NCBI GenBank assembly: GCA_037447655.1
Contig: JBBHKE010000218.1
Coordinates: 1 to 20,677 of the forward strand
Length of the DNA: 20,677 bases
Reading direction: 5' to 3'
Source of the DNA: Zygnema cylindricum
Lineage: Eukaryota; Streptophyta; Zygnematophyceae; Zygnematales; Zygnemataceae
Shown: positions 1 through 8,059 of the stretch, piece after piece
Numbering within the stretch: the stretch's first letter is position 1
How the letters are laid out: every line of letters starts with the position of its first letter
Program-made: the position numbers and the translations under genes
Notes under the pieces: generated by a model
Databases searched by the model: none
What the model was told of the DNA's origin: nothing
Seen by the model: only the letters and a program-made list of their open reading frames with translations

Positions 1-1174
1 CCTCATCATATCCTAGCAAATATTCGGGTTTCCCTTTAGGATCTAGTTTCCAATTAGATCTGTCTGTATCCAAATTGAAGACTTTACTACCGAAAACCTT
101 TAAGTGAGATATATTTGGTTTTCGGCCGGTCAATCTCTCATATGGAGTTTGGTCTTTCACCGCCAATGTAAGTACTCTATTTCTCAAATAATTAGAACAA
201 TTCATAGCTACAACCCATAATCTTTTTCCTATCCTTTTATCTGACAACATACTCCGTGCACTATCATTCCGTGTCCTATTCAATCTCTCGGCAACACCAT
301 TCTGTTCCGAGTTTTCCGGAACTGTCTTTTGATGTTGCACACCATCCTCTCTTAAGAACTATTCAAACTGATTGGAGGTGTATTCCCCTCCATTGTCACT
401 TCTTACTCTCTTTATTCAGGTGTCGTGAAGCTTCTCAGCCCATGCTTTATATTGTTTGAAATACTCCGGAGTTTTGATTTGTTTTTCAAAAAGTATACTC
501 GGGAGTACCGAGACCAATCATCGGTAATGGTTAGCATAAATCTTTTTCCTCCGGTTGATGACACTCTTGCCGGTCCCCAAATTTCCGTGTGTACCAAATC
601 AATAACTTTTTCTCCTTTATAAGTTGCTTCCTTTGGAAATGGTAATTTGTGTGCTTTACCCTGATCACACCCACTGGAATCACTTAAATTCTCATTTTCC
701 CCAAAACGTATCCTTTCAACTACTCCCATCTTTTTCATTCCTTTTAGCTTTTATAGAATCACATGCCCAAGTCTCTTATGCCATAACTAATATCATTGAC
801 ACTAGCATAGTAAAGTTTGAGTTTTTCATTACTTAAAGCAAGCCTGAACATTCCTTGGCTACCTTTCTCAGTAGTGAAATACACATCTTCCTCAAAACTA
901 GCTGTAAAAACTCCTTTTTTGGTGCTAGTTTCAAATCGTTTATTATCTAATACAGATGTAGAGATAAGGTTTTTGTTTAACTTCAGAAAAAACAATTCAT
1001 CGGAGAACATAACTATTGAGGTTTTTCCCTTCACAATGACTTTCAGATCTACCGATCCTACATAAGTAATGGTAACTACCCTCCCATCCCCATATTCAAT
1101 CTCTACTGTAGGGATCTTTCTCAACTTAGTGAAAAGATGCTTATCCTTGCACTGTGCATGGAGGCACCTGAATC
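1..1174 (-). pseudogene. pol 5' part, element 1 (protease and integrase)
   Basis: The copia protease motif WIVDSGAS lies at 1183-1160 with its catalytic DSG intact, but a 1-nt deletion just after it throws the frame. The integrase zinc-binding region and GKAHKLPFPKEATYKG follow, then the core. The first catalytic aspartate (VHTDIWGP in element 2) is glutamate here (VHTEIWGP, near 588-565). The second (SDNGGE, near 400) and the region around the catalytic glutamate are recognisable but frame-shifted. Positions near 345-360 show the uninterrupted version of the site where element 2 carries an inserted LTR. The gene is cut by the window edge. Confidence 0.88.
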
Positions 1175-1881
1175 CACAATCCAATCTCCTTCACCTTTCA
1201 GTCCACCGAAAGCACATTTTTGTTTCCGTGGAATTTCGACTTCTGTCTTTGCCTCTAACTCCTCATCCAAAAGAAGTTCGTCGTCCTCCTCATCGGATTC
1301 CTCCTGGAGAACCTGTGTGACAAGTGCCTTTTTCTTCCCTCGTGGCTGACCCCCGGTCTGCCCCTCCTTTATCCGAAGCTCGGTCATTTTGGTACATTGC
1401 GCCATGTAATGCCCGGGTTTCTTGCACAAATTACAAAGCCCCTTAGGTCCCTTTGTTCCATACTCATCGGATTGATTTTTCTGGTCTTCTCCTCCATGAC
1501 TTTCAAAGGATTTTCGTGAATCTTTGTTTCTCCAACTTGTTGCGGCCGCCAGGGCTTGTCCACTCTTAACTCCCCTCCGGATTTCGATTGTATTCTCTCG
1601 TACAAGGATCATACCAACTACCGAATTCCATATCCACCTGGAATCATGCAGATCCTATACCTGGTGTACAATGTTCTCATACTCATCGGGTAGTTTCATG
1701 AGTAAGCAATGAACCTTTGCTTTCTCGGTTTTTACTTTTTCAGCACACTCTAACTCCATGAAGAGTATAGCCAACTCATTGTAAAAATCAATCATCTTCT
1801 CTCCTTTGGTCGGAAGACCTTTCCACCTGCAAATGAGGACCTTCAAGTCCTTCTGTAAGATGACGGAGGATAAAATGCTTG
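1175..1881 (-). pseudogene. gag C-terminal part, element 1 (capsid, CCHC nucleocapsid)
   Basis: This continues gag after the solo LTR. It shows the capsid segment with MELECAEKVKTEKAKVHCLL and MKLPDEYENIV, then a basic stretch, then a perfect zinc knuckle C-x2-C-x4-H-x4-C at 1435-1394 (CNLCKKPGHYMAQC), the nucleic-acid-binding site of nucleocapsid. A very acidic run (ESDEEDDELLLDEELEAK) follows and leads into protease. The capsid part is deleted relative to element 2: a stretch after the family-B insertion is missing, so capsid joins directly to the KGEKM segment. A stop at about 1655 and a frameshift near 1612 break the frame. Confidence 0.85.
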
Positions 1882-1890
1882 GCGGCTGAA

Positions 1891-1919
1891 ATTTTGTGGT
1901 CTCTATTAACCCATAGAAT
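1891..1919 (-). promoter_or_regulatory. 29-nt LTR-terminal hairpin, family B copy 1 (decayed)
   Basis: Same position and length as the other copies, 4 nt from the LTR end. The stem has two mismatches, and the loop ATG has become ATA, as expected of a dead copy. Confidence 0.6.
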
Positions 1920-2572
1920 GAACAGCCTATGTAAAGCCTATAAGATAATATTTGACCCTTTCACTTTCCCACTGAATAAGTGCTGCCCAGGCAATTTTGA
2001 GCACCCTCACCCTTATGAGGACAAGACTCCCTTGAGTCAAATGCAAAAAGAATCACTAAATTTGCTCCCTTGAGCAGTAAGTTATGGCTGGCCAAAGATG
2101 GCCTATAAATACAAAAGGTCATCTTGAGAGAGAAGCCTCAAACACGCTAAGTCCCTTAATTCCTACTCACAACTATTTACTACTCTACCCTATGCCAATC
2201 AAAAGAGTGTATAGTACAAGAAGGTAAAGTGGCTGATTGTACTTCTTGTACGACCTTTGTACAACATGGCGTTCTAGTTGACACTTGTCAACTTGGGAGC
2301 CATCGTTCCTCCTCCCATCCTTTCCGACGTCCAATGACGTGGCGCCATGTGGCACAGCACGCTGCTATGTCCGAAAGCCGCCAAAGATTCATTCGGGTTT
2401 GGCGGGGGCGACAACGTCCGTCCGATAATGTATTTTACACAGTTAGATTCGCGTCCGCGAGTGTCGTTTGATTATAGATGACGTCTCGTCAATTTTGGTA
2501 TGTTTAAGTGAAAGTGACGTTTTGCGCAACACTTTAATTAATTAACGAACCACAAACGTCTATCGTTTTATC

Positions 2573-2631
2573 AACGCCTAAATGGTTAAGGCATATGTCT
2601 ACATAGTACTCTGCAGTCTAAGGTTCAAATC
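2573..2631 (+). other. tRNA-like module antisense to the LTR
   Basis: An A-box-like segment (ACGCCTAAATGGTTAAGGC, 2574-2592) is followed by a near-consensus B box (GGTTCAAATC, 2622-2631) at tRNA-like spacing. It lies on the strand opposite to LTR transcription. A full cloverleaf does not fold, so it is not a working tRNA gene. It could be a pol III promoter or a captured tRNA fragment. Confidence 0.55.
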
Positions 2632-2664
2632 TTGTTTAGTTCAACATTTTGGTAATCTATCAAT

Positions 2665-2684
2665 CTGTCTGCCTGTCTGCCTGT
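2665..2684. repeat. CTGT/CTGC microsatellite
   Basis: Five tetranucleotide units alternating CTGT and CTGC, inside the family-B solo LTR. The other family-B copy lacks it, so it expanded after insertion or in this subfamily. Confidence 0.75.
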
Positions 2685-2795
2685 TTCTTTCTGACTATGG
2701 CGACAACCATGGTTGTAGAAACTAATGGTTTTATTAGTATTTTCTAGGTCTGAAAAGAAATATAGAAATAATAATTACTTCTTTTCAATAGCCGC

Positions 2796-3160
2796 CATGT
2801 TGTTGTAGTCCCAGGTATCGATGTCATTCTCCTCATTCCTTGGAATATGAGACATGAAAACAGATCCGGTTGCTATAGGTGTGGTTTTCTTTTTTTCTTT
2901 CCCCTTTCCCATCACGATGCTTTCTCGTCTTTTAAGTCCTCTGATGGTGGTGAATCAGGTTTCCTACCAAATCTGCTTCCTCCGAACCCTGGAGGGATAG
3001 CACGACCGGATGGGCGCTTTACTCGCCCACTCACTATTCCCCAAAATCTTTTCTCACATAGGGCTCCTATCATCATGCTCTCCCAGTAGATGAACCCAGT
3101 CCCATTGAATATGGGCACCTTAGAGGGTGGGCCCATAACCTGCAACTTTGAGACCTCCAT
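2796..3160 (-). pseudogene. gag N-terminal part, element 1
   Basis: This is the start of the copia Gag frame. Two in-frame ATGs are possible: one inside the LTR hairpin (3160) and one inside the primer-binding site, where it is the complement of the tRNA anticodon. The protein starts MEVSKLQVMGPP, followed by a PIFNGTGFIYWESMM segment like the conserved N-terminal Gag motif (FNG..Y..W) and by RFWGIVSGRV. A stop at about 2912 and a frameshift break it, and the family-B solo LTR at 2790 separates it from the rest of gag. Comparison with element 2 shows the join. Gag would form the virus-like particle. Confidence 0.8.
3126..3140 (-). other. Primer-binding site, internal initiator tRNA-Met type
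   Basis: GGTTATGGGCCCACC on the minus strand abuts the LTR end with no spacer. It is complementary to the anticodon arm (GGTGGGCCCATAACC) of plant-type initiator tRNA-Met, not to the tRNA 3' end. Drosophila copia uses the same GGTTATGGGCCC core and primes from a cleaved half-tRNA. The tRNA sequence is recalled, not searched. Confidence 0.85.
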
Positions 3161-3173
3161 TGGTACTCAGAGT
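3145..3173 (-). promoter_or_regulatory. 29-nt LTR-terminal hairpin, element 1
   Basis: Stem arms ACTCTGAG and CTCAAAGT (7 of 8 pairs) enclose a loop with AATGGA. The hairpin ends 4 nt from the LTR end. The ATG in the loop is the first codon of the gag frame. Confidence 0.7.
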
Positions 3174-3362
3174 AGGCAGCTTACCAGAAGCCTTTAGGAT
3201 AACCTCAATCCCTTAGTCTTTGTATGAGTATTGCTGACACCTTGACATAATAAAGACTGACCAAGTTACACCCCTTGAAAGAGCTGACTCCCCTGAGTGT
3301 GCCACAAAAAGGATCATTGAATTTGCTCCACTGAGCAGTCAATTATCAATGGTCAAAGATGA

Positions 3363-3371
3363 CCTTTTATA
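3363..3371 (-). promoter_or_regulatory. TATA box of element 1 LTR
   Basis: TATAAAAGG on the minus strand. It follows an alternating CT/GA segment, as in the other LTR copies. It is the likely core promoter and marks the U3/R area. Confidence 0.6.
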
Positions 3372-3849
3372 GAGATGCGCATTGGGAGAGAGGCTGTTAC
3401 CTATTATTTTCTAAGTCGTGAATCCCTCTCTTATCCCTCTACTACTGAAGTACGGAGCCAATCAATCTAGTGTATAGTACAGAAAGGTACTTGGCCCAAA
3501 GTAATTTTTGTACAGCCATTGTAAGACATGGCCAAGAAGGCGACGCCTGCCATATCCGGGTTCGCCATGGTATGTCTCGGAGATGCCGCCATCCAATGTA
3601 ATGTTACCTCTTGTCACCCAGCGTGGTTGCGATTGCAAACCGCCAAATCGTCCATTGCGTGATGCTGGCTTTCTTCCTTCGCCGTCTGATTGATATCGGC
3701 CTTAATTTATAGCCGTTAAAATACAAACAGTACTCTTGATGTGACTCTATCTAACTATGGCTATGTGATTGTGGTCCGTTCGTCAGTTAAATGGACTTTC
3801 CTATTTGCACATCTTTAAGTAGCCATCGTACCCCATATACTTCGATAAG

Positions 3850-3917
3850 GTGTTAGGCTACATGGTAACGACGCCGGGCTATTCAGACTGACGGTAGGTA
3901 CCAGGATAATATCCTGG
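3850..3917 (+). other. tRNA-like module antisense to the element 1 LTR
   Basis: A-box-like GTTAGGCTACATGG, a CCG...CGG pairing and a T-arm-like hairpin CCAGG-N7-CCTGG (3901-3917) lie on the strand opposite to LTR transcription. The same layout recurs in the other family-A LTRs and in family C. Confidence 0.5.
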
Positions 3918-4141
3918 GTCCGTTAACCTTTTTGGTAAGTTTAACAAAGGACTGTCTTCTGACTCTAGGAGAAGCATAGGCAGCCATGGCTCTAGCTTCT
4001 TTTTCAGCCTCCAGTGACTACGACAAGTATGGGAGCTAGGAAGAAGAAGTTAGAAGTACGCTGCCTCTGCTTTTTCCTTCCTCATCTTAGATTACTTTAA
4101 AAAACCTAAAAAATACATAAAAAAGCCTTCTAATTTCAACA

Positions 4142-5170
4142 TATGTTGCCCGTGACTTTGAAGATAGGAGGCTGGAGAATGCCTAAGAATGTTGCAACAC
4201 CCATGATATTGCATTCAAATCCATACTTTGCTCGATTAAACTGCACATTTTTGAGGCCAAGACCTTTGGTGCTGCTGTGGTTGCCGCTCGAAAGCCCATT
4301 GTTTGTTCGCGTTCCTGAATGCTTGGTGGCGTCCAAGTAGCAGTTGTACCGTCAAAGATCATTCCTAGTGAGCCTTACTGGTAAGCATGGCTGTTATGGA
4401 AGGATACCATGGTCGGTAGGGCCCTTGGTGGATTCTCGCTTTTATTGCAACCGAAAAAGGGTGTTCGGTTGGTTGTGGTCACAGAAGTGGCCATTCCCCC
4501 TGGTCCAAAGATCTATTGAACTGAATTTTTGGGATCCGGAACCTGTGTTTTCAACAGTTGTTGGAGGACGGGAAGGGGAGCGAAGTTGGTCCAATAAGCC
4601 CGAACTCGGTGGGCTCTTGATCCGACTTCAGCTGCATCAAACACTATAGGAGTCCCCAAAACCTTTCTCACTTGGTTCCAACTGTTGACTACCTGTTTCC
4701 TTTTATCATCTGTGGGGTGAATATTTTCCAAGACGTAACCCACTTATGTGTCCTGGGGTTCCTGTAACTCTATTATCAGTCGAGTCATTTGAAAAAATGT
4801 TCTGCTTCGAACATCTTGGTGTCCCTTGCCTTGTCCCGCAAACGAATACCCTGACAGGGCCATCCAGTGATCACCAGGTCTTCCTTTCCAAGCTTCTCCA
4901 ACTGTGAATCCGTGATGTTGTCTACATTCTAGGGAAGCGTACAGTGAGAGTTAGACATGGCGGACACCAGGAGTTGCTGTGGGTAAAGTCGGTGCAGTTG
5001 TTGCAGTCGGTACTCACTGACAGCACGAGCGTCCGTGTCTATCTCGACTGCCGAGTACGTTTCTACTTGGTATCCAGCTATCATGACGGCTTCCAGGTTA
5101 GAACTAATGCCGGAAAATAACGAGAGAATCTAGAGTCTTGACGGCGAGATATCTAATGACACCACTTGTC
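4142..5170 (-). pseudogene. C5-cytosine DNA methyltransferase domain of the retroelement
   Basis: Three adjoining frames together show the ordered motifs of a C5-cytosine MTase: motif I ILSLFSGI (5129-5106) with a following VEID acidic motif; motif IV WPCQG holding the catalytic cysteine (4862-4848), where most enzymes have PPCQG; motif VI ENI (4728-4720); motif VIII-like RAHRVRAYW (4617-4591); then a target-recognition-like stretch and a C-terminal ERE..MGF motif (4314-4291). About 330 residues, enough for a compact catalytic domain with no extra regulatory domain. The enzyme would methylate DNA cytosine from S-adenosylmethionine. Stops (e.g. after CTLP, near 4930) and at least two frameshifts kill it. 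It lies in the same orientation directly downstream of protease, so it reads as part of pol rather than a host gene. Transposon-borne DNMTs are known from charophyte and dinoflagellate retroelements. Confidence 0.85.
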
Positions 5171-5517
5171 GGTTGAAGTCCTTCCCCGGATGAGGAACCG
5201 TTGGGAGTTTGGGCCGGATGAACCTTGCTGTCCTCGAAGATATGGTGGCAAAGCTCCTGCCCACTCCCCGTTGAAGTGTGGCCATCTATACCAATCTGCT
5301 TTGGTACTTTTTTTCCCAGCCTTTGGAAATGGGGAATTGCTAGATGGAATGCGCGATATTGGTGGAATCTTTGAACAGCTGTGAAGGGGTGGATGCAGAG
5401 TACACCGGATAGCATCCAGCCACAACAACAATCGTTTTTCCCCGGTTCCATAAATCCAATGGGACCACCACTTTGGTGCCCCCTGGATTTTCCGGGTCTT
5501 AAACTGTAACTTGTTCC
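5171..5517 (-). pseudogene. Protease-methyltransferase linker of the retroelement
   Basis: Frame-broken coding sequence between the protease and the methyltransferase. One frame reads DPENPGGTKVVVPLDLWNRG and then a valine-rich VVVAGCYPVYS stretch. Another carries a tryptophan-rich WYRWPHFNGEWAGALPP stretch. I recognise no family. The alternation of plausible protein between frames suggests one original frame broken by several indels. Confidence 0.5.
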
Positions 5518-5905
5518 TTCTATATGCTCAACTCCATGTTCAACCTTGTCCACGTAGCCCTACCCAGCAGAATTTCAAATTGCTTGCCTTCCACCACAAC
5601 GAACGAGAGCTGAATTTGCACCTGTAGGCCTGCGTCATCCGCGAATTCAATTTCCATTCCTTTAATGATGCCATATAATGGTTGGATCCCACTGCTGACC
5701 GTACTCAAGCACATTTCACTGGGACTGATGTTCGACCTCCTTTCCTCGGGTATTTTCTGTAATGCTCAGGTGGTTATGAGGTTAGGGAGTGCTCCGGTAT
5801 CCACCACTGCATCTTGATACCCGCAGTATCCATTAAGTTTAAAATTACCTGGCTTGTTAAGAATAAGAGCAATCGACAGGGCCTTATAATCTCTATCCGC
5901 TATAG
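5518..5905 (-). pseudogene. Retropepsin-type aspartic protease
   Basis: About 128 codons with a flap-type layout: the active-site VVDTGALPNL (5807-5778, DTGA at 5801-5790) is followed some 75 residues later by FEILLGRATW (5579-5550), the counterpart of the conserved I-hydrophobic-GR motif that pairs with the active site. It would cleave Gag-Pol. One in-frame TGA (near 5770) follows the active-site segment, and a TAG ends it at 5520. A related frame (VEHIEGTSYSLR) continues past the stop, so this TAG may be secondary. Confidence 0.82.
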
Positions 5906-6336
5906 AAGTTTCCGTTCTACCGACATGAAGACTGTCTTGGGTGGTTCTGCCAACGCGACCTTTTCTCTCTTGATGTGAATCTCTTCCCCTAGTGCCTGAA
6001 TGAGGATTTCTTCAGGCAAATTGTGGGAGGAAGCCAGCGTTTTGACGTGGGTCAAGTCGTAGGGCATCAGTTATCGTACCAATATGACTGCCGGTTTGGA
6101 AAAAGGAGGGTGAGCTTTGGGCGATGAAATGGGTGAGTCCTCGTCTTTTCATTTCTCCTGTTCCCCCCACCCTGCTTCTCCCTCTTCTGCATCAAAGTTC
6201 CTTGTTGGAGGTGTAATTGGTGGATCTGCTGTTGGTCTTTCAGTCAGGTATCGGTCGAACCATTTTTGATGGTTTCCGTTGTTGAAGCATCCTTTTCTGG
6301 CTGAGTTTTTTGTAACCTTCGAAACCGAGAGGATGT
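5906..6336 (-). pseudogene. Gag-protease linker of the retroelement
   Basis: Coding-like sequence directly upstream of protease. One frame reads KGCFNNGNHQKWFDRYLTE then a proline-rich ADPPITPPTRNF and an acidic stretch. After a stop it continues with MPYDLTHVKTLASSHNLPEE and IHIKREKVALAEPPK up to protease. No known domain is recognised. The family-C solo LTR separates it from its upstream half at 7521. Confidence 0.5.
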
Positions 6337-6536
6337 TGTTGATATTTGTTTATTTTCTAGGTCTGTAATAGGATAGAAAAACGCAGAGGCAGTCTACCTC
6401 TAACTCACCTCTCCAAGCCCCCACACTTGTTGTAGTCACTGAAGGCTGGATAGGGAGCTAAAGCCATGACTGCCTAAGCTCTCTAGTGAAGACAGGGGAT
6501 AAATTAGTAAGACTTACCAAAAGTTATTTGACGGAC

Positions 6537-6606
6537 CCAGGAATTGATCCTGGTACCTATCGTCCGTCAATTCGCTGTTAGCCGGTGACATTATCCATTT
6601 AGACTA
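6537..6606 (-). other. tRNA-like module antisense to the family-C LTR
   Basis: On the minus strand, TAGTCTAAATGG fits the A-box pattern TRGYNNARNNGG. A perfect T-arm-like hairpin CCAGG-N7-CCTGG (6537-6553) contains the B-box-like GGATCAATTCC. No complete cloverleaf or acceptor stem is seen. Confidence 0.5.
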
Positions 6607-7140
6607 GAGCTGGTATTACTACGTATGGGGTTTGATAATTATTTATATAGTTACACGTAGACTAGTTCATTTAACTGGAAATATATACGTATTGCATAGA
6701 TAGAATTATGGATTGTACGGAGTACAGATTTATTTATTGAAACGGATACCGCGCATTTGGTTCGACCGCGAAACAAATACCGCGCGTCTATTTTCAACGG
6801 CTAGCAATATAGCCCGATTTGATCGAACGGCCACGATAGGCGCCGCGATCGCGGGATATGTACTTTTGGCGGTTTGCGGTCATCGCCACATAAGATGACA
6901 CATGGCACGTCAACATTCGATTGCGGCGACACTGGAGATTACGTGAACAAATAGATATATGACATGTGTTGACATTTCAGCCATATCGTACGATTGTCGT
7001 ACAAAAAGTACACCGGCACCTAAACTTATCTGTACGGTACAGTGATGTGATTGGTGCCGTACGTTAGTAGATAGGGTCTTAGAGTGAGAATAAGACTTAT
7101 AATATTTTGAGTAGCTAGTCGCCTCTCCCAGAGAGCATCT

Positions 7141-7149
7141 TGTATAAAT
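7141..7149 (+). promoter_or_regulatory. TATA box of family-C LTR
   Basis: TGTATAAAT, at the same place relative to the CT/GA-rich hairpin and the downstream conserved stretch as in the other LTRs. Confidence 0.55.
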
Positions 7150-7487
7150 GGCTAACTTTGGGCAGCCATAACTATCAATTTACTTGACCATTTTCAGTGA
7201 TTCTTTTTGCTGCAGACTCAAGGGAGTCCAGGCTACACAAGCGTGTAGTCGGTCAAAGTTTTTGTCTTCCAGGATAGCTGCAATTCTAAGGGAAAGTCAA
7301 ATTGGGTGAATGTGTCCAAATCTCATATTCAAACTTTGCATTCTATGGTGGAACTGAGCACACATAAAGTGTTATTTCACAGGGGTGAATATATATTGGG
7401 GTTTTGACTGTCAAGGGTTCAGTCATTTGGGTTTATATATCAACTTGGAGTCGGCACTATCTCGATTAGCTTCTTTTGGATCTGCTT

Positions 7488-7516
7488 ACTCTGAGGGCCA
7501 ATGGAGGTCTCAGAGT
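7488..7516 (+). promoter_or_regulatory. 29-nt LTR-terminal hairpin, family C
   Basis: A perfect 8-bp stem ACTCTGAG/CTCAGAGT with a 13-nt loop containing AATGGA, ending 4 nt before the LTR end. Confidence 0.75.
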
Positions 7517-7520
7517 TTCA

Positions 7521-7990
7521 CATGTTTCTTTGGAGGCGGAGGAGGCGGGTGGGTCGGTTTTAGGCCCAGCCCAATGTCACTATTCAGTAGTACAGCTCGC
7601 GGTGTGAAGGATAAAGGACTGGTGGCTTTGCGGCTGTGGTCCTTTGGTTTCATCGGCTGGTTCTCCTTTCTTTGTAAGACGTGGTATACCGTAGCTGCCT
7701 GCGATTGTCCCGACCTCGACATTCCAAGCTCCGGACAGAAATGTCTTAGCATGATGGTCCTTTAAAGGCTCCATATTCCAACCCATGAGGTCATTATCAT
7801 CTCCACCTATCGTGGTCTGCTGTTCCAGCTCCGCAAGCTTTCGTAGCAGTTCTTGTTTCTGTTTATGCTGTTTCTGAGCGTGAGTTATAGGTGGAGGGGT
7901 ACGGGCCTTCGATCCCAAGCGGAGAGCACCCAATTCTGCTGCCATGGCGGACAATTAATTGCTTTGCTTCTGGATGATGTGATCCGACGT
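7521..7990 (-). pseudogene. Gag-protease linker, upstream half (coiled-coil-like)
   Basis: A frame from about 7990 reads QKQSN, a stop, then AAELGALRLGSKARTPPPI. A Q/K/E/L-rich helix (HKQKQELLRKLAELEQQ) likely to form a coiled coil follows, then a conserved-looking DLMGWNMEPLKDHHAKTFLS segment. It shifts frame near 7600 into a proline-rich tail (PTHPPPPPPKK) that meets the solo LTR. The role is unknown; it lies where a Gag-Pol linker would be. Confidence 0.5.
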
Positions 7991-8059
7991 CATGGTACTT
8001 AGTCCTGGTTCATCTGGAGATCGACATTCTTAGGGATACAAAAGTTGCAATGGCAGAGG

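Larger units (their letters stand above)
1887..2790 (-). mobile_element. Solo LTR, family B, inserted in element 1 gag
   Basis: A 904-bp LTR with no internal region. Its 3' end on the minus strand is AATTTCA (1887) and its 5' end lies near 2790 (TATTGAAAAG, a decayed TGTTGAAAAG). Element 2 has uninterrupted gag sequence at this place, which defines the insertion. The flanks GCGGC (1882-1886) and GCCGC (2791-2795) are a 5-bp TSD with one difference. It is the same family as the solo LTR at 14432-15322: shared TATA region, CAGTGATTCTTTTTG-like stretch, GACTC-CCTT-GAGTC hairpin (2025-2038) and terminal hairpin. Solo LTRs usually arise by recombination between the two LTRs of a full element. Confidence 0.88.
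1..4141 (-). mobile_element. Copia element 1 (5' LTR, gag, PR, INT; cut by window edge)
   Basis: A Ty1/copia-type LTR retrotransposon read on the minus strand: 5' LTR (3141-4141), primer-binding site, gag, CCHC knuckle, protease and integrase in the copia order. It runs off the window while still in integrase, so RT, RNase H and the 3' LTR are not seen. It carries many frameshifts and stops and a solo LTR insertion at 1887-2790, so it is not functional. It sits inside the methyltransferase-bearing element that resumes at 4142; the base pairs TATGT at 4142-4146 should be one copy of its target-site duplication. Its protein fragments are very close to those of elements 2 and 3, so all three are one family. 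Confidence 0.93.
3141..4141 (-). repeat. 5' LTR of copia element 1 (family A)
   Basis: The LTR begins TGTTGAAATT at 4141 and ends TTGCA at 3141 on the minus strand, directly before the primer-binding site. It is about 1.0 kb and aligns along its length with both LTRs of element 2. In transcription order it has a cluster of GTAC words, an inverted CCAAT box, a TATA box (TATAAAAGG, 3371-3363), a conserved stretch ending in CTTTTTG, a short GACTC/GAGTC hairpin with one mismatch (3286-3299) and the 29-nt terminal hairpin. An antisense tRNA-like module lies at 3850-3917. Confidence 0.9.
6337..7520 (+). mobile_element. Solo LTR, family C
   Basis: A 1184-bp LTR in plus orientation with ends TGTTGATATT and GAGTTTCA. 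The flanks GATGT (6332-6336) and CATGT (7521-7525) form a 5-bp TSD with one difference. The retroelement coding sequence continues on both sides. Features in order: antisense tRNA-like module, GTAC-rich block with an inverted CCAAT box (TGATTGG), TATA box (7141-7149), the CAGTGATTCTTTTTG stretch, the GACTC-AAGG-GAGTC hairpin (7215-7228) and the 29-nt terminal hairpin. No internal retrotransposon region is present. Confidence 0.88.

Noticed and set aside
2573-2631. True tRNA genes at the tRNA-like modules
   Set aside because: A and B boxes are present but the acceptor and anticodon stems do not pair and no consistent anticodon loop is seen.
3145-3173. TGGTACTCAGAG on the plus strand as a standard tRNA-Met primer-binding site
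   Set aside because: It is only similar to TGGTATCAGAGC, lies on the wrong strand for the element and inside the LTR; it is one arm of the terminal hairpin.
4513-4743. Methyltransferase as a host gene (MET1, CMT or DRM)
   Set aside because: It is collinear with the retroelement protease and gag, shows no introns or host regulatory domains, and its WPCQG and RAHR..YW motifs differ from those host families.
7385-7765. A 126-codon plus-strand open frame
   Set aside because: It crosses the end of the family-C LTR into the antisense of the retroelement linker; the minus strand has the more protein-like, motif-bearing frame. Likewise most plus-strand frames over 12226-17100 are antisense shadows of gag/pol.
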